Of a DNA stretch of 64,000 bases, positions 38,401 to 53,000 are shown one piece after another; positions within the stretch are counted from its first letter, which is position 1; each line of letters begins with the position of its first letter. The notes under the pieces are model-generated. The model saw only the letters and a list, made by a program, of their open reading frames with translations. It made no database searches and was not told the DNA's origin. The translations under genes and the position numbers were made by a program. The DNA comes from Acanthornis magna. Its lineage: Eukaryota > Chordata > Aves > Passeriformes > Acanthizidae. The DNA lies in NCBI GenBank assembly GCA_036785705.1, contig JAWUZG010000013.1, positions 22,975,501 to 23,039,500 of the forward strand, given 5' to 3'.

Positions 38401-40702
38401 AGAGCTCATGCTATTTAATAAATGCTGGCCATTCTTCTAACAATCACAATTATTTAAAGGGTTTTCAAAAGGGATAGAGCAAATCAAATAAAACAATTAC
38501 TGTTGTATCTCATTCTGAAGTTAAGTGTATTTTTTATGTGAGTCTTGTTTAGTGTCTCCTCCCAGTTTTCATCCATTATCACAATAATTGAGTTTGTAGC
38601 TGGAATTAAATTTATCAAATTGTGTTATCCTCTTTTGAAATTGGATAGGTATCCTGGCAGTGGGAGCTAGAAGTTAATCTGCTTTGCTAAAGCCTCCAGT
38701 GGCACAGCGGCAACAGGATTGAGAAGGCTCAAACATTTTCCTGTCACCCTGGACACGATGTAATTTCTCCTCAATCCCTTGTGCAAATAATGACATTTGA
38801 ATCGAGCATTAACAGGCTTAATTACTTTAAAATTGTCATTTTAATTTACACTGATATAGTATTGATCATACAAGCAGAGATTAAGCTGTTCACTGGAGCA
38901 GATGATGGGGAATTAAACATTAAAGGGTCCTCGAGGGGCTGAGAGGCCGCCCAGAGAGTGCCAGGAGAGGAATGATATTTCTCCGTAATGAACTGGCGGC
39001 ATGCAGGGACATGAATCTTTGGCCTACTGGAAAAAGGGAAATAATGGGGTTTGGGAAGCATTTGCAGGTTATTCATTCGCTGCCATGCACCAATTCTCCA
39101 GTGATTCATCCACCTCACCAACATTTATTTATCTAGCAAATTCAGGAGCTCTGACCTTTCTGCTAAGTACATTTAACATAAGACAGAGTGGAATATTTCA
39201 GGTGTAACTTTTTACAAATATTAGTTATTGTTTCTTATTTCTGACTAATATTAAACAGAGTTATTTAATCTGCCATCCATACTTGCACCCATTTGTGTGA
39301 CTCATGATGAGCAGATGGACTTCATAAAGAGATCCAGGTATTGTGGGACTTGATGAGGTCCTCAAAGTCCTTGACCTCATTTAGTTACAGGCTGATTTTC
39401 TTCTTTGGCGAACCTGAATTAAAGTTAATTTAAGGCAAGCTGACATGAGTTTACTACAGCATATAATAGCAAAAATGATGAGTAATCCTTGTAAAACCTC
39501 CAGCCTAAAAATGTTGCCACTCTGGTAGGAAGCACGCCTTAAAAGACCAAGCAGATAGATATGGAATACTTTAAGGCTAAAAAATTCATTTCAGCGATTA
39601 GGGTTTGTCTAATAATTTCTTTGAAATGTTGTTAGAAAACAAGTATTGCTATTTTGATAATTTATGGTTTAAAATTTCAAAACTAAATGTGGATACTAAA
39701 TTACACAAAATCAATTTTGTGATTTATATGTAGCAGCAAGGTTGTTTTTTCCCTGTCCTGAGCTAGTAGGCTTACCTAAAGCTTTACTTTTTTTTTTTTT
39801 TAAATAAGGGAAAACCATAACCAGTAGTGTAGCAATGAAGGATACCGGATGAGTCAGGGTACTTAAAGTCATTGCAATTCAAAATCAAATGTCTCCTTTC
39901 TGAAAATGGACTTTTTTCTTATTTAAGAGAGCAGTAGGGCTGGATCACCCCTATTGACTCCAGGTGTTAATTTTTTTCGTTTGTTAAATATGTAAATTCC
40001 TGAGGAAATCCATTGAAGGCAATGGCAGCTGTGGACTTATTAGTGTAGCTTCCTTAGGAGGTCATTTCTCTTGCATGTAACCAAGGGATTGGTCCTTTAA
40101 AGTGAGGAAGGTGATGCAATGTGGGAAGCTGAATTTTCTTACTGCTTATGGTTTTTTTCACTTTGACAGGAAAATGATTAGAATAAAAATGTGATCTGTT
40201 GTTAGACAGAAAAGGCATGGGGTTAGGATTCCAAAACACATGAGAATGATTTGTGTTTGTTTTTTTTTAAAAAACCCCCTTCTTTTGAAAACTAAGGAAA
40301 AATTTGTGTTTACCTATTTTTCTGTCAGAAAGGATGTTTTGATTGGGATTTGGGGGAGGATCTTTGGGTTAGGGTTTTTTTAATTACAGACTCAGGAACA
40401 TACTTGTTTGCTCTCGTTTCTCAGTGGGTTTGGCTGATTTTATAGGTTTAGTAGTTTTTGCTTTTAAATGTTCCTGTTTTCATTGAAGACTGAAATGCTG
40501 AATCCTGCACGGCGAGGGAGGAAGGCTGTGCTGTGGTGAAGTGCAGCATGGCTGGAAGGGCTCAGGCTGCCGAGCGGAAGCAAAGGAAATTGGAAAAAAT
40601 GGGCAGCGTGTGGCTGAGGTGGAGAAGGAGGATGTGCAGGCGCACAGCTGCCCCAGCACGGGCGGCCAAGCGTTCCTTCCCTCCGGGGAGCCTGGGGAGA
40701 GC

Positions 40703-41060
40703 TCCCAGTGCCTCCCCGGGGTGTCCGAATGTCCACATGTCCCAGTGCCTCCCTGGTGTGTCCACATGTCCGATTGCCTCCCTGGGGTGTGTCTGTCTGA
40801 GTGTCCACATGTCCCAGTGCCTCCCTGGTGTGTGTCTGTCCGAGTGTCCCCATGTCCCAGTGCCTCCCTGGTGTCTGTCTGAGTGTCCCCATGTCCCAGT
40901 GCCTCCCTGGTGTCTGTCTGAGTGTCCCCATGTCCCAGTGCCTCCCTGGTGTGTGTCTGTCTGAGTGTCCCCATGTCCCAGTGCCTCCCTGCTGTCTGTC
41001 CGAGTGTCCCCATGTCCCAGTGCCTCCCAGTGTGTCCGAGTGTCCCCATGTCCGAGTGCC
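40703..41060. repeat. 39/43-bp minisatellite, ~9 copies
   Basis: The words catgtcccagtgcctccctg recur with linkers gtgtctgtctgagtgtcc or gtgtgtctgtctgagtgtcc. I count nine tgcctcc cores (about 40709, 40746, 40775, 40817, 40861, 40899, 40938, 40982 and 41021). The dominant spacings are 39 and 43 bp, differing by one gtgt, and the first units are shorter or degenerate. The minus-strand frames of about 190-246 codons over this region are repeat artefacts. Confidence 0.92.
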
Positions 41061-44000
41061 CGCGGGTCGCGCGCGGGCCAAGCTGTGCGGCTCCGCAGAG
41101 CTGTGCTCCTGGGACGGGAAGGAGCAGTCTATCTCCAGTTCTTTGTAGGCTAATGTATTGCTGCAGACACTGGTATAGACATCTGAAATATAATTAAATG
41201 GCAAGAATGCTCTATTTGTCTAAACAAGACAAAGCATGGAATGGGTTCATTTGACTTGAAACATGTAATTAGCATAACCCTTCTGGATGCTTGTTTTATC
41301 ATTTGCAATATAGTAAATGATTGATTATCATACTGTACCTTTTGAATGTCATTAATAGAATTGTTTTGTCCACTTGATTAATATGTTGCCTCTGCCTCAG
41401 AATAATCAGATTAAACTAGGTTGCCTTGTTCCTTCTGACTTGGAACATTCCTATTTCCGTGCACCATCTTCTCGTGAAGGCCCCGTGTAGATTGTCTTCA
41501 GTGCATGTCGTTATCTCCAATGTTTCAGGATACATCCAGCTGGGAATCTCTCCTGGCATATGGAATGGGCGTTGCCATAAAAATGTATTTTTTAAGTTGG
41601 TTAACTACTGTCTTCTATGTTCAGATAGTGGGCGGTGGAATTGGGGTATTTTCACAACAGTTCCTGTGAAAATCAAGCATCTGGTGTCCATGTATGTTAA
41701 ACTCTTTCATTTATTTTAGGTATTATTTCACATCAGGGATCTCCAATTTTGAATGCATGAGCCATAAGACATTAAGGGTTTGTTTTAATTTTTGTCTTAT
41801 TTTCTAAACCAAACCAAATTACACAAAAGCCTGAGCCTTGTTCTTTGCAAGAGTCGGTATTACAGGTTTTCAGTTGTGTGATAATTCCCATTTGTGATCC
41901 ATAAGCTGTTGGCTGCATTAAATCGGTGGCATCCCAGCAGCTGAACAAGTTTCGCTGCAGTGATATCATCTGATCCCAATTAAAAGAATGTTTCTTTTCA
42001 CTGAACACAGGTATTTTAACATTTTTAGGAGTGAAGGCTGTTTATCAGATCTTAGTCCTAAGTGCAGAAGAGCTGAGAGTGTTGAGGACAGGGCCAGGCC
42101 CTGCAGAGCAGAGGCCAAGCTGTGGCTAAGAACTGCCCTGGTGCTGATGCTGGGAGGAGCTGCATCCCCAGAGCTGTGCAGAGAGGGCACAGAGCCTGAG
42201 CTCCAGGAGCGGCAGGGCCCTCGCATGTGTACTGCATGCATTCTGTGTGTACACACCTGTGTGCGTTAAGAGATGTGAAAACACACAAAGATTCAAAATG
42301 TCTTGACAACAAAATGTGAATGAAGCATAAACGTATGCTCCAGAATTAAGATTTAAGTTTCTGTCTACCTGGGTCAATGTTTGAGGTTACTAAGTGTTTG
42401 AGTCATTGAACTTTAAGACTGCATTCATCACAGCTTCCTAGACTAATATAAATTTCTTCCCATTAAGTCAATAAGTGTGGTTACATCAGACAGCAGTTCT
42501 GTCTAGAAACTAAGATTAATATCCATCATAAAAGTGACATGAAGAGACAACTTGTTTGATTTATACAGACTATTTTTGTCTTCTCAGTTTTAAAATAAAA
42601 TTCGAGTTATTACTTCTATCAATATAGAGGTTTTATTTCTCACTTCCACTGTTATTGAAACATTCAGATGGTAGCTGCTTGGTAATCCAGGTATGAGCCT
42701 GTAGGACAAAATCCCTTCTTGTAGGTATGCTAACAGCACAACTGACTGATACCTTGCACTCCTTTAAAAGAGCCTTTTTTTTAGGGCTTTTAAGTAATCT
42801 GTTTTCTGTAAGAAAGCGTATTCCAGTTTAAAAATGGAAATTTGTTTTCATTCGTTTGTGCTCTGATTGACCAGAAGTACAGTAGTTCTGGAAGTGCAGC
42901 AGCACAGTGTGGCTCTCGAGCCCCTCTGTAGTTCCAGGCTGGCTGAGACGATGTCTCCATCTTTTGGGTTGTTGTTGATGCATCCCTGAGCCCGTGGTGC
43001 CCTGCTCAGCACCGTCTCTGGCAGCTCACACAGCATCGTCCTGAGCAGTAACAGATCTGCAGTTAATGCCCTTGGAAACTGTGCTAAAGTCAGGCCTCAG
43101 CTGCAAGTTTGGAGGCTTCCAGTCCTCATCACCCATGCCCCTTTTATCAAATTCCATGTGATCAAGAAGCATGTTACAGCGCCATGAGCTTTATTGGTGG
43201 ACTTTTTGTTATTGATGGATCAGCTTCATGAAGTACATTATGATGCTCTGCTGTTCCTGAAATGCTTAAAATGTACTTCCTTTACCGTTTACTCGCTCTA
43301 AACTAGAAAATAATGGTAATATGGTGATGCTAGCAAGGCAAAAAACAGGGTTTGAGAAAGGCAGTGGTGACAGGACTAGTAAATGAAGGAATCTTAACTC
43401 GCTTTTCATATGCTCTGTAGAGTCTTTTGGTTTTGATTTTCTTTTTGAATTTGTTTTTTAAAAGTCAGGCATGGGTACTGAAATGCTACCTTTGTGAGCC
43501 AGGCCCCCACCTGAAGCTGGAAAGCCTTTGGGCACAGTTGTATTGCTGTTTCTAGTTCAACACTTTGAATTCCCTTGTGGCAGTTCAACAGCTGAAGTTT
43601 CATCTGAGACTTCCAAAGGTAAAGCATTAATGGAAATGATGAATTACAGTTCCAAGAAAAATATGGCGAACATATTTCTAGCAGGTTCTTCCTAGACCAT
43701 TTGTGATGTTTTGTTTGTGAAATGAGCTTCTGCAGCAGGGTGGGTGGCAATTCTTCCAAGTTCCCCTTACGAAGGGGATTTTTGCTTCAGGATAAATCTG
43801 AGCTGGCGTGCTTGGGCAGCTGGCAGATATGGGCACATCCATCCTTGTGCCCCGTTCATCTCCAGGCTCTCACCAGGATAAGCAGATCAGGAGGAGTGAG
43901 CCAGCATTTGCGTTCTGCTCACTGTTTATGTGATGTCTGCCGTACAGAGGCAGCCTCGCAAAACGAGTTCCCTGAACATTAGCAAGTGTCTTACCTGCAA

Positions 44001-47000
44001 CCACAGAATCTCTGGAGTTTCTGTTCCTAGCATAATGTAATATCTTTGGGGTTTGCACAGTGGGAAGATGCCTTTGCTTGTCTCTGCTTCTCATAGCTGG
44101 TGCTCTGGGACTTGTCAGACCTCCCCACAGTGAAACGAGGCTGTAGAAACAAGCCATAGCAAACCTTTTTTTCATTCAGACTTTGTAGGATGTTGCAACA
44201 AAAGAGCATTAAAGCGTCCTGTTTGCTGTATTACAAGTGAGTCAGAGAGTGACAGTTTCTAGTTTGTTTTTGAGCAATTCAGTTGGATTGCCAGAATTTT
44301 CTGAGAACAATGTTTTTGTCTGTCATCAGAGCAGTGGAACCTGCCTGTCTGTGACCAACTTCAAGTCAGTGTGCTATATTCCTTCTGATTGTAATTAGTC
44401 AGGAATGCGTTCCTTTAAAATATTGCTATCTTAAACCATTACACCACGTGAACTGGGTGTTTGTTCAAGTTGGGATGCAGGCATGGCTGGTTTGGGGTGC
44501 ACAGGGAGTGTCAGCCTTGCTTTGAGCTTTAAATCCAGGCTCTGCGCTGTGCCAGGAGTTTGCAGTGCTGGTCCCAGCAGTTCCTCTAATGCTAAATATT
44601 GCAGGCCAAGCAAAGTACTTATGAATGTACAAAATGTATCATATTATTGAAATTTTGAAAATCAATTAAAGCTTTTTTGTAATTATCCACAGACATTGCA
44701 TACTCTGGTTGAATGGCAGTAGGTAATTTGTAAACTGGTTAGGTTCATTGTTGGCCATTTCTTAGAACTGATTGTCCTTTAATTAACTTATCTCTATCAT
44801 GCATGTAATGTGATTCCCAATAAAAATTACAGGATTTTAATTGAAATTGAAAAGTTCTGAAAGGTATAAATATAAATAATATGTATTATATATGTACATA
44901 CTCCAGCTTGCATGGGCATTCTGAAGAGATTTTAATAACAAGTCAGGTTTTCCATGTGATTTAATTATCAATTGACTTAACTGAGTATTTAGATTAGAAG
45001 AGAATAATTTGGTTTATTTCATAAAGGAAGACTTTACATCTTTATGTCCTTATTGATTTGCCAATAACATTTAATGAATTTCAGTTCACAAAAGTTACAT
45101 TAGTTGAAATACATCTTTGGGATTGGTCCATGTAACTATTTTGGAAATACAACTCAAAGAGAATGCTGAGTATAATTTAAAGTTAATTATGACAAAGTAT
45201 TTCTCTGAAGTGTACATGAAGAAATGCAAAATGGCAGCATGCATTCAGTTACTCTGCAGAATCCAATTATTCTGTATAATTCCAGGAAAATTAATTTCTT
45301 GTCAGTAATCCTGATGTTTTCTTACAGTTGCTAAACCAAGCATGCTGCAGATGTTTTCATTTATGCTTTTATTTTTAGTTTGCTACACTGAAATTTTTTT
45401 TGGATTCTTTGTAACTCAGTTTTCAGTATTTTTACTGAACTGTGACAGAGTAAGCTTAAATTGTACTATTGATGCCTTGGTTTATATCACTATTCCTCTA
45501 TGGAATCAGTGCAGTAACTGGTGCAAAGGGCACAAGGGCTTAAAATATCTAATCACATAAATCACATTGCTCTTCATTCCAGTGAAGTGAAGCTGGTTAG
45601 GAAATATCAAGTTTGGCTCCTTGTTAGTGAGAGTAGTTTTTAAAAGTATGCAGTCTGCGTCTTTGTCTCCAGCTGAAACAGCAGCATGCAGAGCAAGGCA
45701 GTGCAGTCACTGCACTGGATCAGCTTTGTTTGCTCCGTCAGTCCAGGGACACGTCCCATGTTTGACACTAACTCTCTATCAACAGCATTAAATAAAAGAC
45801 AAAGAAAAGCTGGGAGAGAGACTTCCTGGTCTTTACTGTAAAATATTTTGTGTTAAATTGGAAAAAGTCGGTAGAGATTGCTTTTCAAATATGGGCAATT
45901 CTCATTGTATTTGTTACTCACTATGTGATGGTGATGATACAAATAGGCACTGAAAATCTTAGTTTTTGGTGGTATTTCTAGAGGTTTCAGACTGTTCTGC
46001 ATGTTGCACAGAAGCCTAAGAGCACAGGTGTAGGGAGGGTGTTCAAAAGGGACAGGCACGTTCCCCGTTAAGGGGCTCCGTGTTAAGGGACTCCAGGTTT
46101 ATCCTGTGCGCCTCAGGTGTGTGCTGTGCCATGCCCTGCTCGAGTTTGCAGTGTGATGTGTGAAACAAAGAGCAGGAGGGGTGGGTGCCGTGCACACGGA
46201 GACATCTGGCCAAGGGAACATGTCCCGAGGGAGCAGCGCTGGGACAGCCCTGGTGTGGCTGTGTCACTCAGGGTCACACCATCAGACCCCACTCAGAGTC
46301 ACCCCGGGAACAGCGAGCCTGTGCTGCCAGGTGGGCACTGCCAGCTCCACTGCCATCTGGGCAGCCCCCGCGAGGGTCACAGAATCCAAAGAGCCTGCCT
46401 TGGAGGGCACCGTCCAGTGCCACCCCCGGCCAAAGGCAGGGGAGTTCAGGTCGCTCAGAGCAAGGACTGAAGACTGAGTCTCCAAGGAAATCAGCCTTGC
46501 AGGGCACCTTCGTTCTGAATATGGGAAAAGAGTGTACTGAACAGGACTTGGTGCAGGGCAGTGTGCTGAGGGGTTCCGCTCGACCCCATGGTGATTTGTT
46601 CTCACGTGGCCTGTAGGCTTTGTGCTGGATTCTGGCTTTGGCTCATGGTAGCATCGGTGCTGTCACCAGCAGCATCCCTGGATGCGAGGTTGCCATTGTA
46701 GGCTCTGGATTTGCAGCTGTGCTACACTTCTGGCGTGTGGCTGCTCAGGAACACTGCTGCACAGGCACCAGGTCAGTGTAGCTAAGCCAAAAGCACCAGA
46801 GGGGTACAACTGAAATTACCAATCCCAGCTTCTCCAGCAGATTCCCATAGCATTCTGTTTTCCTTCATCTGTGCAAGAACCAGAAATTATGATTTTGGTG
46901 TCCTTGAGGTTGATGCCCTTGCAAGCAGCTCTTCTGTCCCTCAGACCTGTGACCCTCTTTTGAGGCTGCCTTGTTCTGCTGCAGTTCATCTTTGTTATGG

Positions 47001-50000
47001 TAATTTAAAAATTTAACAGGTTTATTAATCCTGCAGAATTTATTATAGTCAAACATGAGATATTATTAAGTTGCTATTGTACAGAGCATTTACCTTCGCT
47101 GTTGGAATGACTTGTCCTCTTCATTGGCAGACACAGAAACATTCATTTTGTTTCCTAATTAGGAGAGCTGCAATCAGGAACCATGACAGGGTTCAGCTCC
47201 TCGGTGTACAGCATGCCAGGTTCCATAGTGCAGGCTTTATAAAATTCTCTTTAATTCAGGAACAGAATATCATTAACTTTGTAAGTGGATGAATACAATG
47301 GACAAGCAATTTAATTAACTTCTAACATTGGATGTTGGACAGGAGACAAAATGAAATTATGCACATATTTCTTATGCAGGCAGTCAACCTTGAAAGGGGC
47401 TTGATTGTGATGGGTCAGACAAGGGGACAGCTTTGTCCAATTATTTGATGTTTAGTTCTAGAATATGAAATTTGAAATTTGGTACTTTGTAAATCAATCA
47501 TCTCTTATTTTGAGGCAGCTACAAAGGTTCTCTGAGATACAAAACAACCACCAGTGACTGTGACACGCTAAATACAACCTTTTACCACATGGTACTTTCC
47601 TATTTGTAGATGACTTGTATAATGCTAAATGAAATGGGCATTAATGCCTCCTCATCAAATTGAATTTGTCTTCTTGAGTGTATTATGTAAGAATATATCA
47701 ATGAAATACCGTATTGATTTAAAGATTTCAAAACTAAAATTATTTAGCATCAACTCCATGTGGTAGGAGTCACACAGCTTACCAGTTTCCCCCAAGATAG
47801 AGTGCTTTTTTTTTTACTGGAAGAAAACTGTGGTAAAGCATTAAACGTCCAGTAGTCTTTCCATCTGCTCCGAAGCCATCCAGGTTGGGTCCCAGTTCCA
47901 GCAGCACTCTGAGGACAAGCCCATCCCGTGTGGCACGGTGGGGAGGGTCAGACACGGCAGGGGCAGCACTGTCGGGTGCGCAGCAGGACGGGGCTTTACG
48001 GACCCTGCTCTTCCTGCTGGCTGGCCCGGCTGCAGAAATAAATGGGAAATAGAATATAGACTCTAGATAAAAAATAATGTTCTGCACTTGCATATTACCT
48101 TCTGCAACTCGAGACTCGAGCTCTGTTTCTTGAAATTCAGGAACGGTTGCCACTATCCACAGGATAAATCTGGATCTTTGGATAATTTTTTGAGCTTGTC
48201 AAGAATTTTTAACTGCTTGGGGAATATTTCTGGCTCTCCATAAGGCTCAGTGCTGAAATAACTGAGCATTTACCTGTGTATCTTTTGAGGAGAACTTAAG
48301 CTTATCCTGTGCTGTGCACACAGTTAGAAATTAGACTTTCTATCCCTTGCCATGCTGAGGAGCTGGTGAATATTCTGAGCAGGGCAGGTGTTCTGCACGG
48401 GCTTTGAAGCCCTCGGTGCCTCCTCGGCAGTGGTTTTGTCTCCCTGACCACGCTCCCTCCTTGCCCCAGGCTGGTTAAAGCTGCCTGGGCTGAATCAGAG
48501 CCTGGCCCTGAGCTGCAGTTCCGTATCCTGTATTCCGACAGCCTCCGTTCTGCGCTGATGCAGAGCCAAGCTGGGTGCCTCTTATCCTGATTGGGGCCTC
48601 CTGAGTGCTTGAGTAATAGAAATATTAAATAACAGTATGATTAATGACTTTGTGAAGGCTCTACTTTGCCTTCAGGAATATTGATAAGTGGCGTTTTTTA
48701 TAAGTGCTCAGCACACATACACTTCCTTTAGCTCGGGTTGGCTTCTTGGTCTGTCACTAATCTTGGTTTTCAGAGAAAAAACCTCTGTCCAATTTTTTTT
48801 TTCATATAATTGATTTGTAATTAAAATATGAAATCTTTTTGTGAAATATGTCAGTATCAAAAATGGCATTAAATATTCTTTATCCAGGCATTAGATTACA
48901 TGTGGGTTATTCATTTACTCACTGGACATGTTTATACATAGTTCAGAGGTTTTGTTTGTTAATTTTTCTCTTCATAAATTAACTGAACCCAAATAATGTT
49001 TTAAAATTGAATATGATTTTTAATTTGCTGTAACAAAATTATACAGAGAAGGTGGTAGAGATGGATCATGTTAGCTGAAGATCCCTCTTTTTTTTAGTCT
49101 TCAAAATAGGAAAATGAAAGTTCCTGGGGCCACGCTTTTGTTCCAGAAAATGTGCCATGCTGGTTGCTGTTAGCAGAGACCTCTCCTAGGTATCTGTAAT
49201 GACCAGGACTGCAAACAAGTTCTTTTTTCACGTTGATCTCTTGATTAAGCATTTAAATTACTTGGGATTTAGATATCTTAGGGTTTTTAAAACAGTTACT
49301 CCAGTCTGTCAGGCAGACAAGTCTCCATCTTGAATGAAACCTAAACAGATAAGCCCATTTGAAAATACCTAAATCTTGTTAAAGAGACTAGAAACAAACA
49401 GTACAAGCTATAAAGCTATGTATGAACACTTACAGATCAGTTGTTTCCTGAATTACATTTAATTTGACTATTATGAAAGCAAAACCAAAACAAATCAGAA
49501 TTTATTTTTTAATTATTTGCATTTTTTCAGTGGTGAATTTGTAGTGATTGATAGTTCCATTGTCATTGGTCTCATGCTTGAAAGGGCTGCTCTGAAGAAG
49601 TAAGAAGAAAGAGGGAGGCAGTGCTAGATGTTACAGGTGTGTCTGCTGATGCTCAACTGCAGCTGAACAACAAAGACTGTGGCATTAAAATGAGTTGAGG
49701 ATGTCTGGAAACCACACTGAGGGCTCTGACAGCTCACCGAAGCTAAGAACACGGACAGCGTGAGGCGATTCGCCTGGCACAGAGCAGTCAGAGGTGGAAC
49801 TTCCCAGCCTTGTGCAGATGTACAGCTGAAAGAGTCAGTCTGAAAAATAGGCAGGTCCATGAAATAAATGGATTACAAATAATTTAGCATTTTTTAAGGC
49901 AAAAGAACTTCTAAAGACAAAACCAGTATGTGAAAATTATTTTAGAAATGCCAAAGGATTTTTGGAGTTATAGATCAAATATAATTGTAGTCCAAAAATT

Positions 50001-53000
50001 GCCAGGATTTAGGGACTCCTAGGGCTGGACACCCTTTTTAATCTCCATCAGCTGCATCTGCTGCTTCCAGAAGTTTCTAACGCTCCAACAAAACTGTCTT
50101 AACTGGGAAGTGGGCACTAGAAGCACTGGTAAGATACAACTGCAGTGGCTTCTTCACAGCATGGGTATTATAAATAAACATATGTATTATTTATTTATGG
50201 ACATTGTATGTCCATAAATTATTATGCATAATATTGGTTTAGATTTTATGGAATAAGAGAATCTGCAGTGCCAGTCCTGCCACTGGTTTTACTCTTTCCA
50301 AGTGGACAATTCCATTTGATTTAGTGGAAGTATCCCCTGTAACTGCACAGGTGTTTTTAATATAGACCAAGGTCTGTTTCGAGAGGGTTTTTGAAGTTTG
50401 TCAGTGACTACTTGGAGCACACTCACTTTGACACTTTATTAAAAGGTGTAATTATTCAAATACTGTTGAAATGAAGCTGATACCTGTGTTTGCAATACAG
50501 AGCTGCAGGATGGCGTGTAATTGTTTGGAATGGTCGGATCAGGCTCCGTCTGTCTGCGCTTCAGGTGGAGCAGGACTGTTCTGGCAGTCTCAATGGCGCT
50601 TTAATTGTATGTGCTTTAGCTGATAAGTCTAATTCAGGAAATGATAAATTGCTGGACACCTAATTTGTTTGCAAATAGGAAGTGATAGAGTATTTTCTAA
50701 TGAGTTGATCTGTGTACCCAGTCTGGTTTTTTAACCTTGAATGGGTATTAGACGGTTGGTGTTAATTCGGTTGAAGTAGATTGAGTGTGCACAGAACCGC
50801 AGGCAAAAGCTCCACCATCGCTCGTGTGTGTCGGTACTTTGTCGTTGACTGTTCAGGTGGGTTGGATCCAGCCCGTCCTGCAGCCTGCCCTGCCTTTGTT
50901 TCTGGGAGAGTGGCAGTTGTATCAAAACTGACATTCTGTGGCAGACTGGGGCAGGTGTTTTCACCAAGTGTTTCTAAACCACCACAGAAATCCAAGGTAG
51001 TCGTGCCTTGTTTCCCAGCAGAGTCCTGGGCAGCTGTGCTGTGGCTGTAGCCATGGCAGGTGTTCTGCACACAGGTGTCCCATCAGCAGAGGCCATGCTC
51101 AGGTAGCCCACGGTCCCTGGGGAGCAGCGCCTGGCCCGGGACGAGGGACACCCCCAGCCCCACAGCCCCTGGGCACGGCCAGCCCTCCTGCTGGCCCAGG
51201 ACCCTCCTCCCCCATCTCAGGCTTTTCTGTGTGAAGTCTCTTAAACTTCGCTGACCTGAGTGAGTCCAGATTGGCGTCTCCGTGCCGTGCCCGCGGCAGC
51301 TGCGCTGTGGCATCGCTGTCAGCCTGTCTGGGTGGCAGCAGCCAGGGCTGGGCTGGCTCTGAGCGACAGAGAGGTGGCTGCTCACAGACTCCATCTCACT
51401 AATGGCAAACTAATGCCTGCTCTTGATGTTCAGGTTTATAAACATGTGAAATACGTTTTTAATTGTTGGTAGCAGAGCAGGCGGACAATCAATAGAGTCA
51501 GGCGTGCCAAACTTACTGTTGACATTCAGCAGAGCCAAAAAGGCTGGTAGGAGATAAGGGCTTCCTGTCAGCAGTGCTCGTGCTAATTCATATTCAGACA
51601 TTGTCATGTTCCATGATAAATGAATTCCTTGAACTATATTGATATAGTAGGTTAAACATTGAAAAAGTTGGGCTGAACTTTGACTTTAAATATTCATTAA
51701 AGCTAATTATGGATTTTATGACTACATGAATTACAGTTTCTGTGTCATCATTGGCAATTTATTTTAAATATATTTAAAGCAATCTTTTTATATTAACTGT
51801 CAGATTTAGTGAGGTAATGCAGTAAATGTTTACTCTGTACAGTAATTAAACTTTTATTCATCTATTTCCTTTTCACATTAAATCTCCACAGTGGAAATGG
51901 TGGACTTTAAAAAGGAATGCCAATTAACTGTTAAAAAATACCTATAGTTATTTAAATCTTCAAACTTTTATGGCATAATTTCTGTATAGTCAAATAAATA
52001 GTGCTTTTAATAATGCCAGATGTGTAATCCATCAGAACCAATTGTTTATCTTGCCATCAGCACTAGCTTTCCCAGATGAGTCTTTTGGTATGGAATAATG
52101 AAAGAAATCTCCAGTATCATAATAAGTGTCATTCTGGAACCTAATTAAATGCAGTGAATGTTCAACTTCAGTCTGCTCACAGGGAGAAGGTGCCTGTTTT
52201 TTCCTCCGTGATACATTTTTGGGGGAGGTGTGAAGATCTTCTAATGCACATGCTCACCTCAGGTTAAAGTGTTGCTCTCTGTCTACAGCTGCAGTACAGC
52301 TCTGCACACAGACGTGGAAGGAACAGTCAGGTACTTCTGTCAGTCCGGAAAAAGCATTTCATTAATAGCAGCATTGCCTGAGATAAAATGCCTGGCCTTT
52401 CCCTGAGCTCCTGAGTGTTTCCGTAAGGGCCGTTCTCACAAAAGCTGAGATGTGTTTGCCTGTGTACTCTGCAGTTAGTGACTGTGATATCGAAAGAGGT
52501 CCTAGGAGTTTGCAAAGGAAATTTTCCCTGCTGTACCTACAGGATTTTGTGTGCTGCTCTGACCATTTGACTTCAGGGGTGTTAAAGCCAAGCTGTTACT
52601 TACAGTGAACAGGGTGGACAGCAGAACAATCAGTTTTACCATCTTAAGTGTTTCTTAAGAACTTGACCAAGCTACAAATAAGTGCTGTTTGTGACTGTGC
52701 CACCTGGCACTGTTTTGGTGCTGAGTTACTGGCAGCGACTGTGTGGTATTTCCTCGTGGCCCTGGCTGTTGCTCTGAATTGTCTACTTCTGGACATAACT
52801 GGGCACTTCAGACTTTATTCCCAATTCCCCTGGCTGATCATTCCTGCAATCCCTGAGGCCAACAGGCTGGGCTGGCCTGGAAACTTCTGGTGGTACCAAA
52901 TACAATGATCTCGATAGAATTACAGACCCAGGGGGTGGCAGGTTGGCCTGACAAGTTCAGAACTTTCTGATCTGAGCCTAACTGTGAGCTATCCATTCTT

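Larger units (their letters stand above)
24613..40702. other. INPP5A: INPP5A intron 4, 24.6-40.7 kb segment
   Basis: This is long, mostly AT-rich single-copy intron. GC-richer patches at about 25150-25830 and 31960-32290 give overlapping short frames on both strands with no family resemblance. A (CA)7 run (28771-28784) and a pyrimidine tract (32405-32471) are present. The 38.5-39.2 kb part has the look of a conserved non-coding element (see findings). No exon, RNA gene or CR1 copy was recognised. Confidence 0.5.

Noticed and set aside
40366..40376. Telomere-like gggttaggg
   Set aside because: It is a single occurrence with no tandem array, so not an interstitial telomeric repeat.
40464..41204. 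Minus-strand frame of 246 codons
   Set aside because: It is composed of the 39/43-bp minisatellite translated as a repeated peptide.
46043..46616. Cluster of overlapping frames up to 143 codons
   Set aside because: Both strands are open in a GC-rich patch, which is expected from composition. No domain or splice evidence was seen.
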